A stretch of DNA of 11,338 bases, taken from positions 1 to 11,338 of the forward strand of contig CAIMWY010000147.1 in NCBI GenBank assembly GCA_903845315.1, in the 5' to 3' direction. The stretch comes from an uncultured Burkholderiales bacterium. GTDB lineage: Bacteria; Pseudomonadota; Gammaproteobacteria; Burkholderiales; Burkholderiaceae. Made by a program: the position numbers and the translations under genes. Of this stretch, positions 1 through 6,641 are shown one piece after another. The notes below the pieces were generated by a model that saw only the letters and a list, made by a program, of their open reading frames with translations, had not been told where the DNA came from and did not search any database. Within the stretch, counting starts at the first letter, position 1. Each line of letters starts with the position of its first letter.

Positions 1-467
1 AGGGTGCGGGGGCTGCGGGCGGCTGGCTTGAGCTCGCCGGTGCGCCCGTCGAGTTGCCAGGCATGTACATCCGCTGCCGCGCTGTCGCTGCCCGCATGGC
101 GCGAGACCAGACTCATGTCAGCAATCGAGTTGATGGCGGCCAGCGCCTCGCCCCTGAAACCCATGGTTGCCACGGACTCCAGGTCTTGCAGCGAGGCGAT
201 CTTGCTGGTGGCATGGCGGCGCAAGGCGGTGGCCAGCTCGTTTTGCGGAATGCCGCCGCCATCATCTTCTACCTGGATCAGCCGGACACCACCGGCCAGC
301 AGTCGCACCGTGATCTGACGGGCGCCGGCGTCCAGCGCGTTGTCAACCAGTTCGCGCACCACGGAAGCTGGCCTTTCGACGACTTCGCCGGCGGCGATCT
401 GGCTGATCAGCTCGTCAGGCAGTTCGCGTATGGGGCGGCGGGGCAGGGCGGGGGCATCAGGGTTCAC
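1..467 (-). CDS. mutL: DNA mismatch repair protein MutL, N-terminal part (partial)
   Basis: The minus strand encodes about 155 residues of the N-terminal GHKL ATPase domain of MutL; the gene continues beyond base 1. MutL couples MutS mismatch recognition to strand incision and removal. Seen in order: [19 protein letters not shown] (about residues 15-35), the ATP-binding motif [17 protein letters not shown] (Mg/ATP loop), and ATSKI followed by [11 protein letters not shown], the ATP-lid glycine motif. These match the GHKL signatures of the family closely. The start is GTG at 467-465: an in-frame TAA lies four codons upstream and no ATG is available before the conserved region. It is divergent from dedA with 39 nt between the two starts, so the promoters must share or overlap that gap. 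Nothing suggests degradation in the visible part. Confidence 0.96.
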   Translation of the reverse strand, partial: MNPDAPALPRRPIRELPDELISQIAAGEVVERPASVVRELVDNALDAGARQITVRLLAGGVRLIQVEDDGGGIPQNELATALRRHATSKIASLQDLESVATMGFRGEALAAINSIADMSLVSRHAGSDSAAADVHAWQLDGRTGELKPAARSPRT

Positions 468-506
468 GGAGCGATTTTAGGCTGTGCCCGTGCCAAAATC
501 AGCCGG

Positions 507-1151
507 ATGGAACTACTCGCCTTTTTGATCGACTTCATTTTGCATGTGGACCGCTACCTGGAGGCATTCACCCAGCACTATGGCGTGTGGGTCTATGCCC
601 TGCTGTTTGCCATCGTGTTTGTTGAGACGGGTTTGGTGGTGATGCCCTTTTTGCCCGGTGATTCGCTGCTGTTTGTGGTGGGTGCCATGTGCGGCGTGGA
701 CCTGATGGACTATGGCCTGTCGGTGGCCCTGTTGTGGGTGGCCGCAGTGGCGGGCAACCAAACCAACTACACCGTGGGGCGATTTTTTGGTCCCAAGGTG
801 TTTGCCTGGGAAGACTCGCGTTTTTTCAACCGCCGTGCCTTTGACCAAGCCCACGCGTTTTACGAACGCTACGGCGGCATCACCTTGGTGGCGGCGCGCT
901 TCATGCCGTTTGTGCGCACCTTCGCGCCTTTTGTGGCGGGCGTGGCGCAGATGACGCGGCGCAAATTCACGCTGTATGACGTGAGTGGCGGCGCCCTGTG
1001 GGTGGGCGGCATCGTTTCGGCGGGTTACTTCTTTGGCAACATCCCGTGGGTCAAGAGCAACCTCGAGAAAATCATTTGGGCCTTGATCTTGGTGCCCAGC
1101 GCCTTGGCCATTTTTGGCTCTTGGAAAGCCTCGCGCACGCCCCAAGCGTGA
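507..1151 (+). CDS. DedA family inner-membrane protein
   Basis: A 214-residue, strongly hydrophobic protein of the DedA (SNARE-associated/VTT) family, thought to work in membrane lipid (undecaprenyl phosphate or phospholipid) translocation and proton-dependent membrane homeostasis. Seen: the signature FVETGLVVMPFLPGDSLLF with acidic residues E40 and D52, and later ARFMPFVRTFAPFVAG with R131 and R137. In E. coli YqjA/YghB the equivalent acidic and arginine residues are required for function. Reentrant/TM segments lie around 28-62, 70-92, 123-147, 158-177 and 187-207. The start is ATG 507, which gives the usual family length; the open frame runs further upstream only because it crosses mutL in antisense. 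The Shine-Dalgarno is weak. It sits alone on the plus strand between mutL and the VF530 gene, interrupting an otherwise minus-strand cluster. The exact paralogue (yqjA, yghB, dedA, yohD type) cannot be fixed from sequence alone. Confidence 0.93.
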   Translation: MELLAFLIDFILHVDRYLEAFTQHYGVWVYALLFAIVFVETGLVVMPFLPGDSLLFVVGAMCGVDLMDYGLSVALLWVAAVAGNQTNYTVGRFFGPKVFAWEDSRFFNRRAFDQAHAFYERYGGITLVAARFMPFVRTFAPFVAGVAQMTRRKFTLYDVSGGALWVGGIVSAGYFFGNIPWVKSNLEKIIWALILVPSALAIFGSWKASRTPQA

Positions 1152-1190
1152 CCTTTTGCAGCACAGTTCTATCGGCTTAAGTATGCAAAC

Positions 1191-1224
1191 GTCACGCCCA
1201 CTCGGGGTCGTGACTTATGGGCGT
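1191..1224. other. Overlapping inverted repeats between convergent dedA and VF530 gene
   Basis: GTCACG at 1191-1196 pairs with CGTGAC at 1209-1214, and ACGCCCA at 1194-1200 pairs with TGGGCGT at 1218-1224. The two stems share bases and are mutually exclusive. They lie in the gap between the convergent stops of dedA (1151) and the VF530 gene (1235), where a bidirectional terminator could be expected, but no clear T-tract follows on either strand. Role unproven. Confidence 0.3.
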
Positions 1225-1234
1225 TGCAATGCCT

Positions 1235-1492
1235 TCAATCGCGCTGTGCGCGGCGCGCATCGCGCAGCATGAACAAATACAGGCCCTCCACCTTCTCCCG
1301 CGCCCATGGCGTTTTGCGCAAAAATTTCAGGCTCGATGCCACGCTGGGGTCGTGCGTGAAACACCGCACAGCAATGCGCTCGCCCAAACCGTTCCAGCCG
1401 TAGTGGGCCTCGAGGGCCAACAGGATTTTCTCCAGCGTCATGCCGTGCAGCGGATTGCGGGCTTGCGGTGTTGGGGCTGGTGTGTCGGTCAT
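1235..1492 (-). CDS. VF530 family (DUF2132) small protein
   Basis: An 85-residue protein with the family signature [21 protein letters not shown] (residues 13-33), then [34 protein letters not shown] (about 40-73). The segment [13 protein letters not shown] is the most conserved part of VF530/DUF2132 proteins. The family is named after Vibrio fischeri VF530, whose structure was solved; a DNA-binding role has been proposed but the function is not established. ATG 1492 is the first start in frame and leaves a 12-residue polar, Pro-rich tail before the conserved core. It begins 11 nt after the amidase stop on the same strand, so it is probably the last gene of a tsaE-amiC-VF530 transcript. The convergent dedA lies downstream. 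Confidence 0.9.
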   Translation of the reverse strand: MTDTPAPTPQARNPLHGMTLEKILLALEAHYGWNGLGERIAVRCFTHDPSVASSLKFLRKTPWAREKVEGLYLFMLRDARRAQRD

Positions 1493-1503
1493 CCGGGTGT
1501 CGC

Positions 1504-2988
1504 TCAGGTGTTGCGCGTGCGCGCCAAGGGTGGGTTGCGCGAGAAATAGCGCTCAATGCTGCGCATCAATGCATCGGCTAACTCGTTTTGGTAGCGCTCA
1601 CTCAATAAACGGGTTTCTTCGTCGGGGTTGCTGATGAAGGCGGTCTCCACCAACACGCTCGGAATGTCAGGCGCTTTGAGCACCGCAAAGCCTGCTTGCT
1701 CCACCTTGGATTTGTGCAGTGTGCCCACGCGCCTGATTTGCCCCAGCATCTCACCACCCAGTTTCAAGCTGTCGTTGATTTGGGCGGTGGTGCTCATGTC
1801 CAGCAGCGCACGTTGCACTGTGACGTCTTGCACTTTGAGGTTCAAGCCGCCCACCAAATCGGCACGGTTTTCTTGAGCAGCCATCCAACGCGCAGCAGCG
1901 CTGGACGCTGCACCCTGGCTCAGCGCAAACACGGTGGCGCCGCGGGCATCGGGCGTGAGAAATGCGTCCGCATGCAGGCTGATGAACAAGTCGGCTTGTA
2001 CACGTCGGGCTTTGTCGACCCGCACCTGCAAGGGCACAAAAAAATCTGCATCACGCGTCAACATGGCGCGCATGGGCAGTATGCCGTGGCGAGTTTTAAT
2101 CTGTGTTGCATTGATGCGGTCGCGCAAGCGGTGCGCAATTTGCAACACCACGTCTTTTTCTTTGGTGCCACGTGGGCCAATGGCGCCGGGGTCTTCGCCG
2201 CCATGACCAGGGTCTAGCGCCACAATGATGAATCGCTCACTCGTGCTTGCCGCCTCAGGCGCAGAGGCGCCCCCCAGCGCAGCAGGATTGGCCATTGCAG
2301 CTGACGCTGCCAAGGTGATGGGTGCCACCGTCACTGCGGGCAGCGCTATGGGCTGGCGCTTTTGGCTGGCCAGCAAATCGCCCAAAGGATCGGCGGTGCT
2401 GCCCAGCTTAGAGGCCGGGGCTGGCGGGGGCAGGGCCGTCATGGACGGCCCGCTGGAGCTGGTGTTGGGGGTGGTGCTGTGGTTGCCGCCACTTTTTAAG
2501 CGCTCTGCAATCAGAGCTTCCAGCGGGTCGGCCACTTGGGTGGGGTAGAGGTCTAGCACCAAGCGGTGTTGGTAGCGCGCATTGCCAGCAAGCACCGGCG
2601 GCAAGTTGAACACCTGCGGCTGCACCATCTGGCGCAGGTCTAGCACCAAACGCACGATATTGGGTGCATATTGGCCCACGCGCACGCCGGTGATGTAGGG
2701 GTCGTCCGAGCGCACCTTGCCCACCAATTCGCGCAGCGCGGGGTTGAGGTCAATGCCTTCAATGTCCACTGCCAAGCGCGGTGGGTTGGCCACAAACAAG
2801 GGCACGGTTTGCAGCGCCGTGTCGCTCTCGATCGTCACGCGGGTGTAGTCGGCGGCGGGCCACACCCGCACGGTCAAAATGGTGGCGCCGCAAGCGATGT
2901 CGGCTTGGCCCAGCAGCAGCGATAGCGCGCTGGTTTGTAGCCAGATGCGCCGCTTCATGGGCGGGTGGTGAGCGTGCGGGTGTGTCAT
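1504..2988 (-). CDS. amiC: N-acetylmuramoyl-L-alanine amidase, AmiC type
   Basis: A periplasmic amidase that cuts the lactyl-amide bond between MurNAc and the stem peptide to split daughter cells. Numbering from ATG 2988 (494 residues): export signal near [16 protein letters not shown] (12-27), twin-arginine-like as in E. coli AmiC; AMIN septal-targeting domain about 36-150; Ala/Pro/Ser/Thr-rich linker about 165-250; Amidase_3 domain about 253-483. Active-site residues are visible: [12 protein letters not shown] (H262), E277 in TKEKDVV, SLHAD (H339) as zinc ligands, and catalytic E448 in [12 protein letters not shown] 2988 overlaps the tsaE stop as ATGA, favouring coupled translation. A second ATG at 2958 would put the arginines nearer the N-terminus and drop the His-rich [10 protein letters not shown] lead, so either start is possible. 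The upstream extension of the open frame overlaps tsaE and is rejected. The protein is longer than E. coli AmiC (417), mainly through the linker. Confidence 0.95.
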   Translation of the reverse strand: MTHPHAHHPPMKRRIWLQTSALSLLLGQADIACGATILTVRVWPAADYTRVTIESDTALQTVPLFVANPPRLAVDIEGIDLNPALRELVGKVRSDDPYITGVRVGQYAPNIVRLVLDLRQMVQPQVFNLPPVLAGNARYQHRLVLDLYPTQVADPLEALIAERLKSGGNHSTTPNTSSSGPSMTALPPPAPASKLGSTADPLGDLLASQKRQPIALPAVTVAPITLAASAAMANPAALGGASAPEAASTSERFIIVALDPGHGGEDPGAIGPRGTKEKDVVLQIAHRLRDRINATQIKTRHGILPMRAMLTRDADFFVPLQVRVDKARRVQADLFISLHADAFLTPDARGATVFALSQGAASSAAARWMAAQENRADLVGGLNLKVQDVTVQRALLDMSTTAQINDSLKLGGEMLGQIRRVGTLHKSKVEQAGFAVLKAPDIPSVLVETAFISNPDEETRLLSERYQNELADALMRSIERYFSRNPPLARTRNT

Positions 2989-3545
2989 ACCAACAGCGAT
3001 TCGCCCAGGGGGGTGTTGGCGTGCAGGGTAACCTGACGTTGCGTGTCGGTGTCGACCTGAATGTGCAGGTCTAAGTCTGGCGTGGGCATCACGCCTTGGG
3101 CGTGTTCGGGCCATTCACACAGCTTCAAGCCCGGGCTGGCAAACAGGTCGCGAAAGCCCGCGTCCTCCCACTCGCGTGGGTCGCTGAAGCGGTAAAAGTC
3201 AAAGTGCCAAATGTGCAGCTGCTGCCCTGATGCCGTCACCTCATAGGGCTCAACCACCGCATAGGTGGGGCTCTTGATGCGCCCCGTCACGCCCAGCGCG
3301 CGCAGCAGGTGGCGCACGAAGGTGGTCTTGCCAGCGCCCAACTGGCCATGCAAAGCCATGCAGGCGCTTTGGCCCTGGGGTGCAGGGGCCGCAGCCTCCA
3401 GCGCTCCATGCACACCAGCAGCAAGGGCAGCATGCCCTGCAACACGGGGGGCAGCGGGCGTGCGGCACAGCGCAGCGGCCAGTTGCTGGGCAAAGGCTGC
3501 GGTGGCCGCTTCGTCGGGCCAGGAGAGGGTTTTTACAATCGGCAC
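2985..3545 (-). CDS. tsaE: tRNA t6A37 biosynthesis ATPase TsaE
   Basis: TsaE is the P-loop ATPase that works with TsaB and TsaD to transfer threonylcarbamoyl onto A37 of ANN-decoding tRNAs in the cytoplasm. Seen: Walker A GQLGAGKTT (67-75), SPTY (92-95), HFDFYR (114-119) and LCEWPEHA (142-149), all family marks. At 186 residues it is longer than E. coli TsaE (153). The extra length is an Ala/Pro-rich stretch of about 35 residues (roughly 28-62) just before the P-loop. The start is GTG 3545; an in-frame TAG lies three codons upstream and the only nearby ATG (3547) is out of frame and stops after four codons. No clear Shine-Dalgarno is seen. The 3' end overlaps the amidase start (ATGA). It is divergent from queG with a 20-nt gap. 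Confidence 0.94.
   Translation of the reverse strand: MPIVKTLSWPDEAATAAFAQQLAAALCRTPAAPRVAGHAALAAGVHGALEAAAPAPQGQSACMALHGQLGAGKTTFVRHLLRALGVTGRIKSPTYAVVEPYEVTASGQQLHIWHFDFYRFSDPREWEDAGFRDLFASPGLKLCEWPEHAQGVMPTPDLDLHIQVDTDTQRQVTLHANTPLGESLLV
3534..3539 (+). promoter_or_regulatory. Candidate -10 box for queG
   Basis: TACAAT lies within the first codons of tsaE, about 27 nt before the queG start, following a run of T residues. Because only 20 nt separate the two start codons, a queG promoter has to lie inside tsaE. No good -35 box is seen at 16-18 nt, so this is a weak prediction. Confidence 0.3.
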
Positions 3546-3553
3546 ATTGATCT

Positions 3554-3558
3554 AGGGA
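3554..3558 (+). promoter_or_regulatory. Ribosome binding site fixing the TTG start of queG
   Basis: AGGGA ends 7 nt before TTG 3566, an ideal spacing. It supports TTG rather than the in-frame ATG at 3599, which lacks a comparable site. Confidence 0.6.
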
Positions 3559-3565
3559 ATTACGG

Positions 3566-4681
3566 TTGTCGAACCACCACACATTGTTGCTGTCGCAGAT
3601 GCAGATTTGGGCTCGGGCCCTGGGATTTTCCCAAATTGCGGTGGCCCCGGTGGATTTGTCCTCGGCCGAGCCCGGTTTGCGCGAGTGGTTGGCTCACAAC
3701 TTCCACGGCGACATGCACTACATGGCCCGCCACGGCATGAAGCGCGCCCGCCCCGCCGAGTTGGTGCCGGGCACGCTGAGCGTGCTCACCGCCCGCATGA
3801 ACTACCTGCCGCGAGACACCCCGACCGATTGGCCAGACCTCGAGTGGCAACGCCTGCGCACGCCAGGGCAGGGCGTGGTGTCGGTCTACGCCCGAGGGCG
3901 CGACTACCACAAGGTGTTGCGCCAACGGCTTGACACCCTGGCCCAGCAGATCGATGCGCACTTGCGGGCCCACACCCCCGATGAAGCGCCCTTGCAGTAC
4001 CGCGCCTTCACCGACTCGGCCCCCGTGCTCGAAGCCGAGTTGGCCACCCGCAGCGGCCAAGGCTGGCGCGGCAAACACAGTTTGGTGCTCAACCGCGAAG
4101 CGGGCTCCATGTTTTTCTTGGGCGAGATCTACCTCAACCTCAGCCTGCCCGCCAGCGAGCCCGTGAGCGCGCATTGCGGCCAATGCACCGCTTGCATGGA
4201 GGTGTGCCCCACACAAGCCATCGTGGCGCCCGGCGTGGTGGATGCGCGGCGTTGCATTTCGTACCTCACCATCGAGCATGCGGGGCCTATCCCTGAGGGC
4301 TTGCGCCCTTTGATGGGCAACCATGTGTACGGATGTGACGACTGCCAACTGGTCTGCCCTTGGAACAAATTTGCGCAAACCGCTGACTTGCCCGACTTTG
4401 ATGTGCGTGAGGGCTTGGTGGATCAAGATATCGCGCAGTGGTTGGGTTGGTCAGCGACCGAGTTTTTGCGCCGCACCGAAGGCAGTGCCATACGCCGCAT
4501 TGGGCATGTGCGTTGGCTTCGCAACGTGGCGTTGGCGGCGGGCAATGCTTTGCGCGTGTCCGACAGCGCAAAGCTGCGCCATGCCTTAGGCGTTCACCTC
4601 AGCCACCCCAGTGAGGTGGTGCGTGAGCAGGTGCAGTGGGCGTTGCGGCAAGCGCCACGTGGGCTCAAAACCCCTCGATGA
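3566..4681 (+). CDS. queG: Epoxyqueuosine reductase QueG
   Basis: QueG carries out the last step of queuosine synthesis, reducing epoxyqueuosine to queuosine at tRNA position 34 with cobalamin and two [4Fe-4S] clusters. Seen in the 371-residue protein: YRAFTDSAPVLEAELA (145-160), containing the conserved Asp (D150) proposed as proton donor; the ferredoxin-like motif CGQCTACMEVCP (C204, C207, C210, C214); RRCISYLTIE (C230); and GCDDCQLVCPWNKFA (C257, C260, C264). Together these supply the eight cysteines for two clusters. The C-terminal about 80 residues are helical and HEAT-like, with RWLRNVALAAGNA. The start is TTG 3566, chosen for its well-spaced AGGGA site; ATG 3599 would remove 11 residues. 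It is divergent from tsaE, another tRNA-modification gene, and its 3' end overlaps a minus-strand reductase remnant by 17 nt. Confidence 0.96.
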   Translation: MSNHHTLLLSQMQIWARALGFSQIAVAPVDLSSAEPGLREWLAHNFHGDMHYMARHGMKRARPAELVPGTLSVLTARMNYLPRDTPTDWPDLEWQRLRTPGQGVVSVYARGRDYHKVLRQRLDTLAQQIDAHLRAHTPDEAPLQYRAFTDSAPVLEAELATRSGQGWRGKHSLVLNREAGSMFFLGEIYLNLSLPASEPVSAHCGQCTACMEVCPTQAIVAPGVVDARRCISYLTIEHAGPIPEGLRPLMGNHVYGCDDCQLVCPWNKFAQTADLPDFDVREGLVDQDIAQWLGWSATEFLRRTEGSAIRRIGHVRWLRNVALAAGNALRVSDSAKLRHALGVHLSHPSEVVREQVQWALRQAPRGLKTPR

Positions 4682-4940
4682 ACACATGCAACGCCCCCAG
4701 TGCCTCCAGCAAAGCCTTGCAGTCAGCCACCATTGCTGAAGCGTTGCAGACGTAAAACGCGGTGTCTGTGGGGTCGAAGGTCAAGCGGGCGAGGCCGTCG
4801 GTGACACGGCCTTGTAGGCCGCCGTCAGGCGCGGGTGCCAGGCTAAAGCAGCGCACCACATGTGGTGGTAAGCGGTCGAGCGCCGTGGTGATGTCTTCTT
4901 GCGCTGTTTGGTAACCAAACAGCAGTGTGGCTTGATCCAA
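4665..4940 (-). pseudogene. Remnant of a ferredoxin/flavin reductase NAD-binding domain (C-terminal piece)
   Basis: A 91-codon frame whose C-terminal half resembles the end of FNR-type oxidoreductases: GRVTDGLARLTFDPTDTAFYVC (about 44-65), then NASAMVADCKALLEALG and the terminal HVFIEGF. In the family this is the ...GRVTD...YLCGNxAMV...E.F pattern; here the usual C-G-N/P reads C-N, one glycine short. The FAD domain and the first half of the NAD domain are absent, and the space upstream is taken by a terminator, so an intact reductase is impossible. The first in-frame start candidate is TTG 4940, with AGGG 4 nt before it, so a short product could still be made. It overlaps the end of queG in the convergent direction. 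I infer a truncated relic; a real small protein of unknown role is the alternative. The homology is read by eye and is moderate. Confidence 0.4.
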
Positions 4941-4982
4941 CTCACCCTGTCTCTGCAGCTGATGCGCCCGCCCAAGCGCATG

Positions 4983-5017
4983 AAATAAAGAAAGCCCCGA
5001 CGGGGCTTTCTTTATTT
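4983..5017. terminator. Bidirectional intrinsic terminator, perfect 16-bp stem
   Basis: The arms at 4983-4998 (AAATAAAGAAAGCCCC) and 5002-5017 are exact reverse complements around the 3-nt loop GAC. The A-rich and T-rich ends of the arms give a U-tract on either strand. On the minus strand the TAA of the PH-like gene (5014-5012) sits in the stem, so it is that gene's terminator; on the plus strand it could end queG transcripts about 300 nt after the stop. Confidence 0.85.
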
Positions 5018-5320
5018 GGTTGTAACTTTTTCGGGCAAGTTAACGATGCTTTTGATCATTTCGTAAACACGATCCTTGCCGGATTTGGATTTCACCAAGG
5101 TGCCCCCACCGCTGGAGTTAAACGCCAAATAATGGCTCTTAAAAAAGAACAAGCTTCTTGAAAACTGATAGCCGAGTGAGCCAATTGATCGTGGCATGAC
5201 ACTTTGGGCATTGATTGAACCCGTGAATATCCAAAACATTTTTTGAATCTCGATCACGATAACTCGGCGGTTTGTTGTGATCACGTGAGCTTTCTTAGGG
5301 CTGCCCGTTAGTATGGACAA
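5012..5320 (-). CDS. Small protein resembling a bacterial PH-like domain (hypothetical)
   Basis: A 102-codon minus-strand frame with lower GC than its neighbours. The product contains HVITTNRRVIVIE (about 12-24), a hydrophobic FWIFTG patch, LGYQFSRSLFFF (49-60), YLAFNSSGGGTLV (64-76) and KDRVYEMIKSIVNL (82-95). The order 'TNxRVIV ... strands ... NSSGGG ... helix with VYEMI' is like the small bacterial PH domains (DUF304/SHOCT-linked type), which are often membrane-associated; this is a fold-level guess, not a firm match. Reality of the gene is supported by its TAA lying inside a strong terminator directly after VTTK. The start is uncertain: TTG 5320 is the only candidate near the N-terminus, no ATG is in frame before the stop at about 5358, and no good ribosome site is seen. 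It may therefore be truncated at its 5' end. It is downstream of mltB on the same strand. Confidence 0.5.
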   Translation of the reverse strand: MSILTGSPKKAHVITTNRRVIVIEIQKMFWIFTGSINAQSVMPRSIGSLGYQFSRSLFFFKSHYLAFNSSGGGTLVKSKSGKDRVYEMIKSIVNLPEKVTTK

Positions 5321-5416
5321 AATCTTAAAATAAATTGATTTTTTACTCTATCGAAAACCCTAATTCTGAAAGGGGCCGTACCCACAACGAGGTACATGTC
5401 ATGCGCCCGTTGGTCA

Positions 5417-6520
5417 TCAAGGCATTTTCTTGAATTCGCGCGCCACTGCCTGCCCCAACTCGATCACCGCCAGCGCGTAGTAGCTGCTCCAGTTGTAGCG
5501 CGTCACCACATAAAAGTTCTCGGTACCGGCCACATAGCTCGGGGCATCGTCGCCGTTGAAGAGCTCCACCAAGGCCAGGGGGCCGGGGTGTTGTTGGGCT
5601 GCGTCGTCCAGCACCGCGCCCTTGTCTTGAAAATTGCGCACGCTGAACGACGGCAAGATGTCGGGCGCCAGCAGTGTGGGCTTGTCTAGGCGGGCTTCGT
5701 CAAAGCTCACCGGGTAGTGGGTGGGCATGCCGGTTTGCCAGCCAAAGGCTTTGAAGTAATTTGCCACCGAGCCAATCGCGTCCACCGGGCTGTTGAGCAA
5801 ATCAATCCGGCCATCGCCGTCAAAGTCCACCGCAAACTGCCGCCAACTCGACGGCATGAATTGGGGCCAACCCATCGCGCCGGCAAAGCTGCCTTTGATC
5901 GGCGCAGCGCCGGCGGGGAGCTGGCGCATTTGAATCAGAAAGTGCCCCAACTCGGATTGAAAAAACGCCTGCCGCTCGGCCGCGCGTGGGTGTTCGCTGG
6001 GAAAGTGCAGGGCCAGCGTGGCCAAGGCGTCGAGCACGCGGTAGTGGCCCATGTGCTGGCCGTAAAAAGTCTCTACCCCCAAGATGCCCACCACCATCTC
6101 GGCGGGTACGCCGTAATTGGCCTGGGCCCTCTCCAGCGCGCTGCGGTAGGTTTGCCAGAACGCTACCCCCGCGTTGATGCGGCGCGGCTCCACAAAGCGC
6201 TCGCGGTAAGCGCGCCAGTTTTTGGGCATGCTCACCGGTGGGGGCAACACCAACTTGGGCACGCCGCGCAAAAACTGCGCGCTGCTGAGTTGCTGGCGCA
6301 CCCAAGCCTGGGGCAGTTGGTGCGTCTGGGCCAAGGTGTCGGCCAACTGCATCACCTCCGGCGATTTGCCAAAAGGCGTGCCGCTGACCGAGCGGCTCAC
6401 ACCTGCTTTGTGCTTGTGCACGCGGTGTTTAACAGCGGCATCTGCGCAGCTCAACCACACAGCGGTGCTCAAGCTCAACAACACAGGCCACAGCATGCGG
6501 CGGGTGGGCTTGCGCCACAT
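5417..6520 (-). CDS. mltB: Lytic murein transglycosylase B
   Basis: MltB cleaves the MurNAc-GlcNAc bond in the periplasm, forming 1,6-anhydroMurNAc, in cell-wall turnover. Numbering from ATG 6520 (367 residues): signal peptide MWRKPTRRMLWPVLLSLSTA with an Ala-Asp-Ala cleavage site at 26-28; NAGVAFWQTYRSALERAQ (116-133); GILGVETFYG with catalytic E150; GAMGWPQFMPSSW (214-226), a substrate-groove signature; the Ca-binding EF-hand-like loop DFDGDGRIDL (232-241); and NFYVVTRYNWSSYYALAV near the C-terminus. This is the slt family 3 architecture. No Shine-Dalgarno decides the start; ATG 6520 was chosen because it gives a normal signal peptide, while starts at 6640 and 6583 add a hydrophobic lead and 6496 shortens the charged end. 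The cysteine (WLSC) is a poor lipobox, so a soluble periplasmic form is more likely than a lipoprotein. It is divergent from the deacetylase gene. Confidence 0.94.
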   Translation of the reverse strand: MWRKPTRRMLWPVLLSLSTAVWLSCADAAVKHRVHKHKAGVSRSVSGTPFGKSPEVMQLADTLAQTHQLPQAWVRQQLSSAQFLRGVPKLVLPPPVSMPKNWRAYRERFVEPRRINAGVAFWQTYRSALERAQANYGVPAEMVVGILGVETFYGQHMGHYRVLDALATLALHFPSEHPRAAERQAFFQSELGHFLIQMRQLPAGAAPIKGSFAGAMGWPQFMPSSWRQFAVDFDGDGRIDLLNSPVDAIGSVANYFKAFGWQTGMPTHYPVSFDEARLDKPTLLAPDILPSFSVRNFQDKGAVLDDAAQQHPGPLALVELFNGDDAPSYVAGTENFYVVTRYNWSSYYALAVIELGQAVAREFKKMP

Positions 6521-6641
6521 CAAAGTCAAAGGTAGAAGGGTCTGCACGCGGGGGGGAATGAGAGTCAAAAGCAAGGCTTGCATGTTAAGCTGGATCAGGC
6601 ACCCCACGGGGCGAATCAAAAGAAGACAGAGACAAGACACG

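Noticed and set aside
2989..3114. 42-codon N-terminal extension of the amidase
   Set aside because: Overlaps tsaE out of frame and places an Arg/His-rich stretch before the signal peptide; the ATGA overlap at 2988 is a better start.
3560..4426. 288-codon minus-strand open frame across queG
   Set aside because: Antisense to the iron-sulfur motifs of queG; product is His/Gly/Ala-rich shadow sequence typical of high-GC coding DNA.
5378..5395. GTACC/GGTAC inverted repeat after mltB
   Set aside because: Only a 5-bp stem with an 8-nt loop and no adjacent T-tract, too weak to call a terminator.
5717..6535. 272-codon plus-strand open frame across mltB
   Set aside because: Antisense to a well-supported MltB with its catalytic Glu and EF-hand loop; no recognisable motif of its own.
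6222..6641. 140-codon N-terminal extension of the deacetylase
   Set aside because: Lies antisense in mltB and precedes the normal family N-terminus at 6642; the extension has no domain character.
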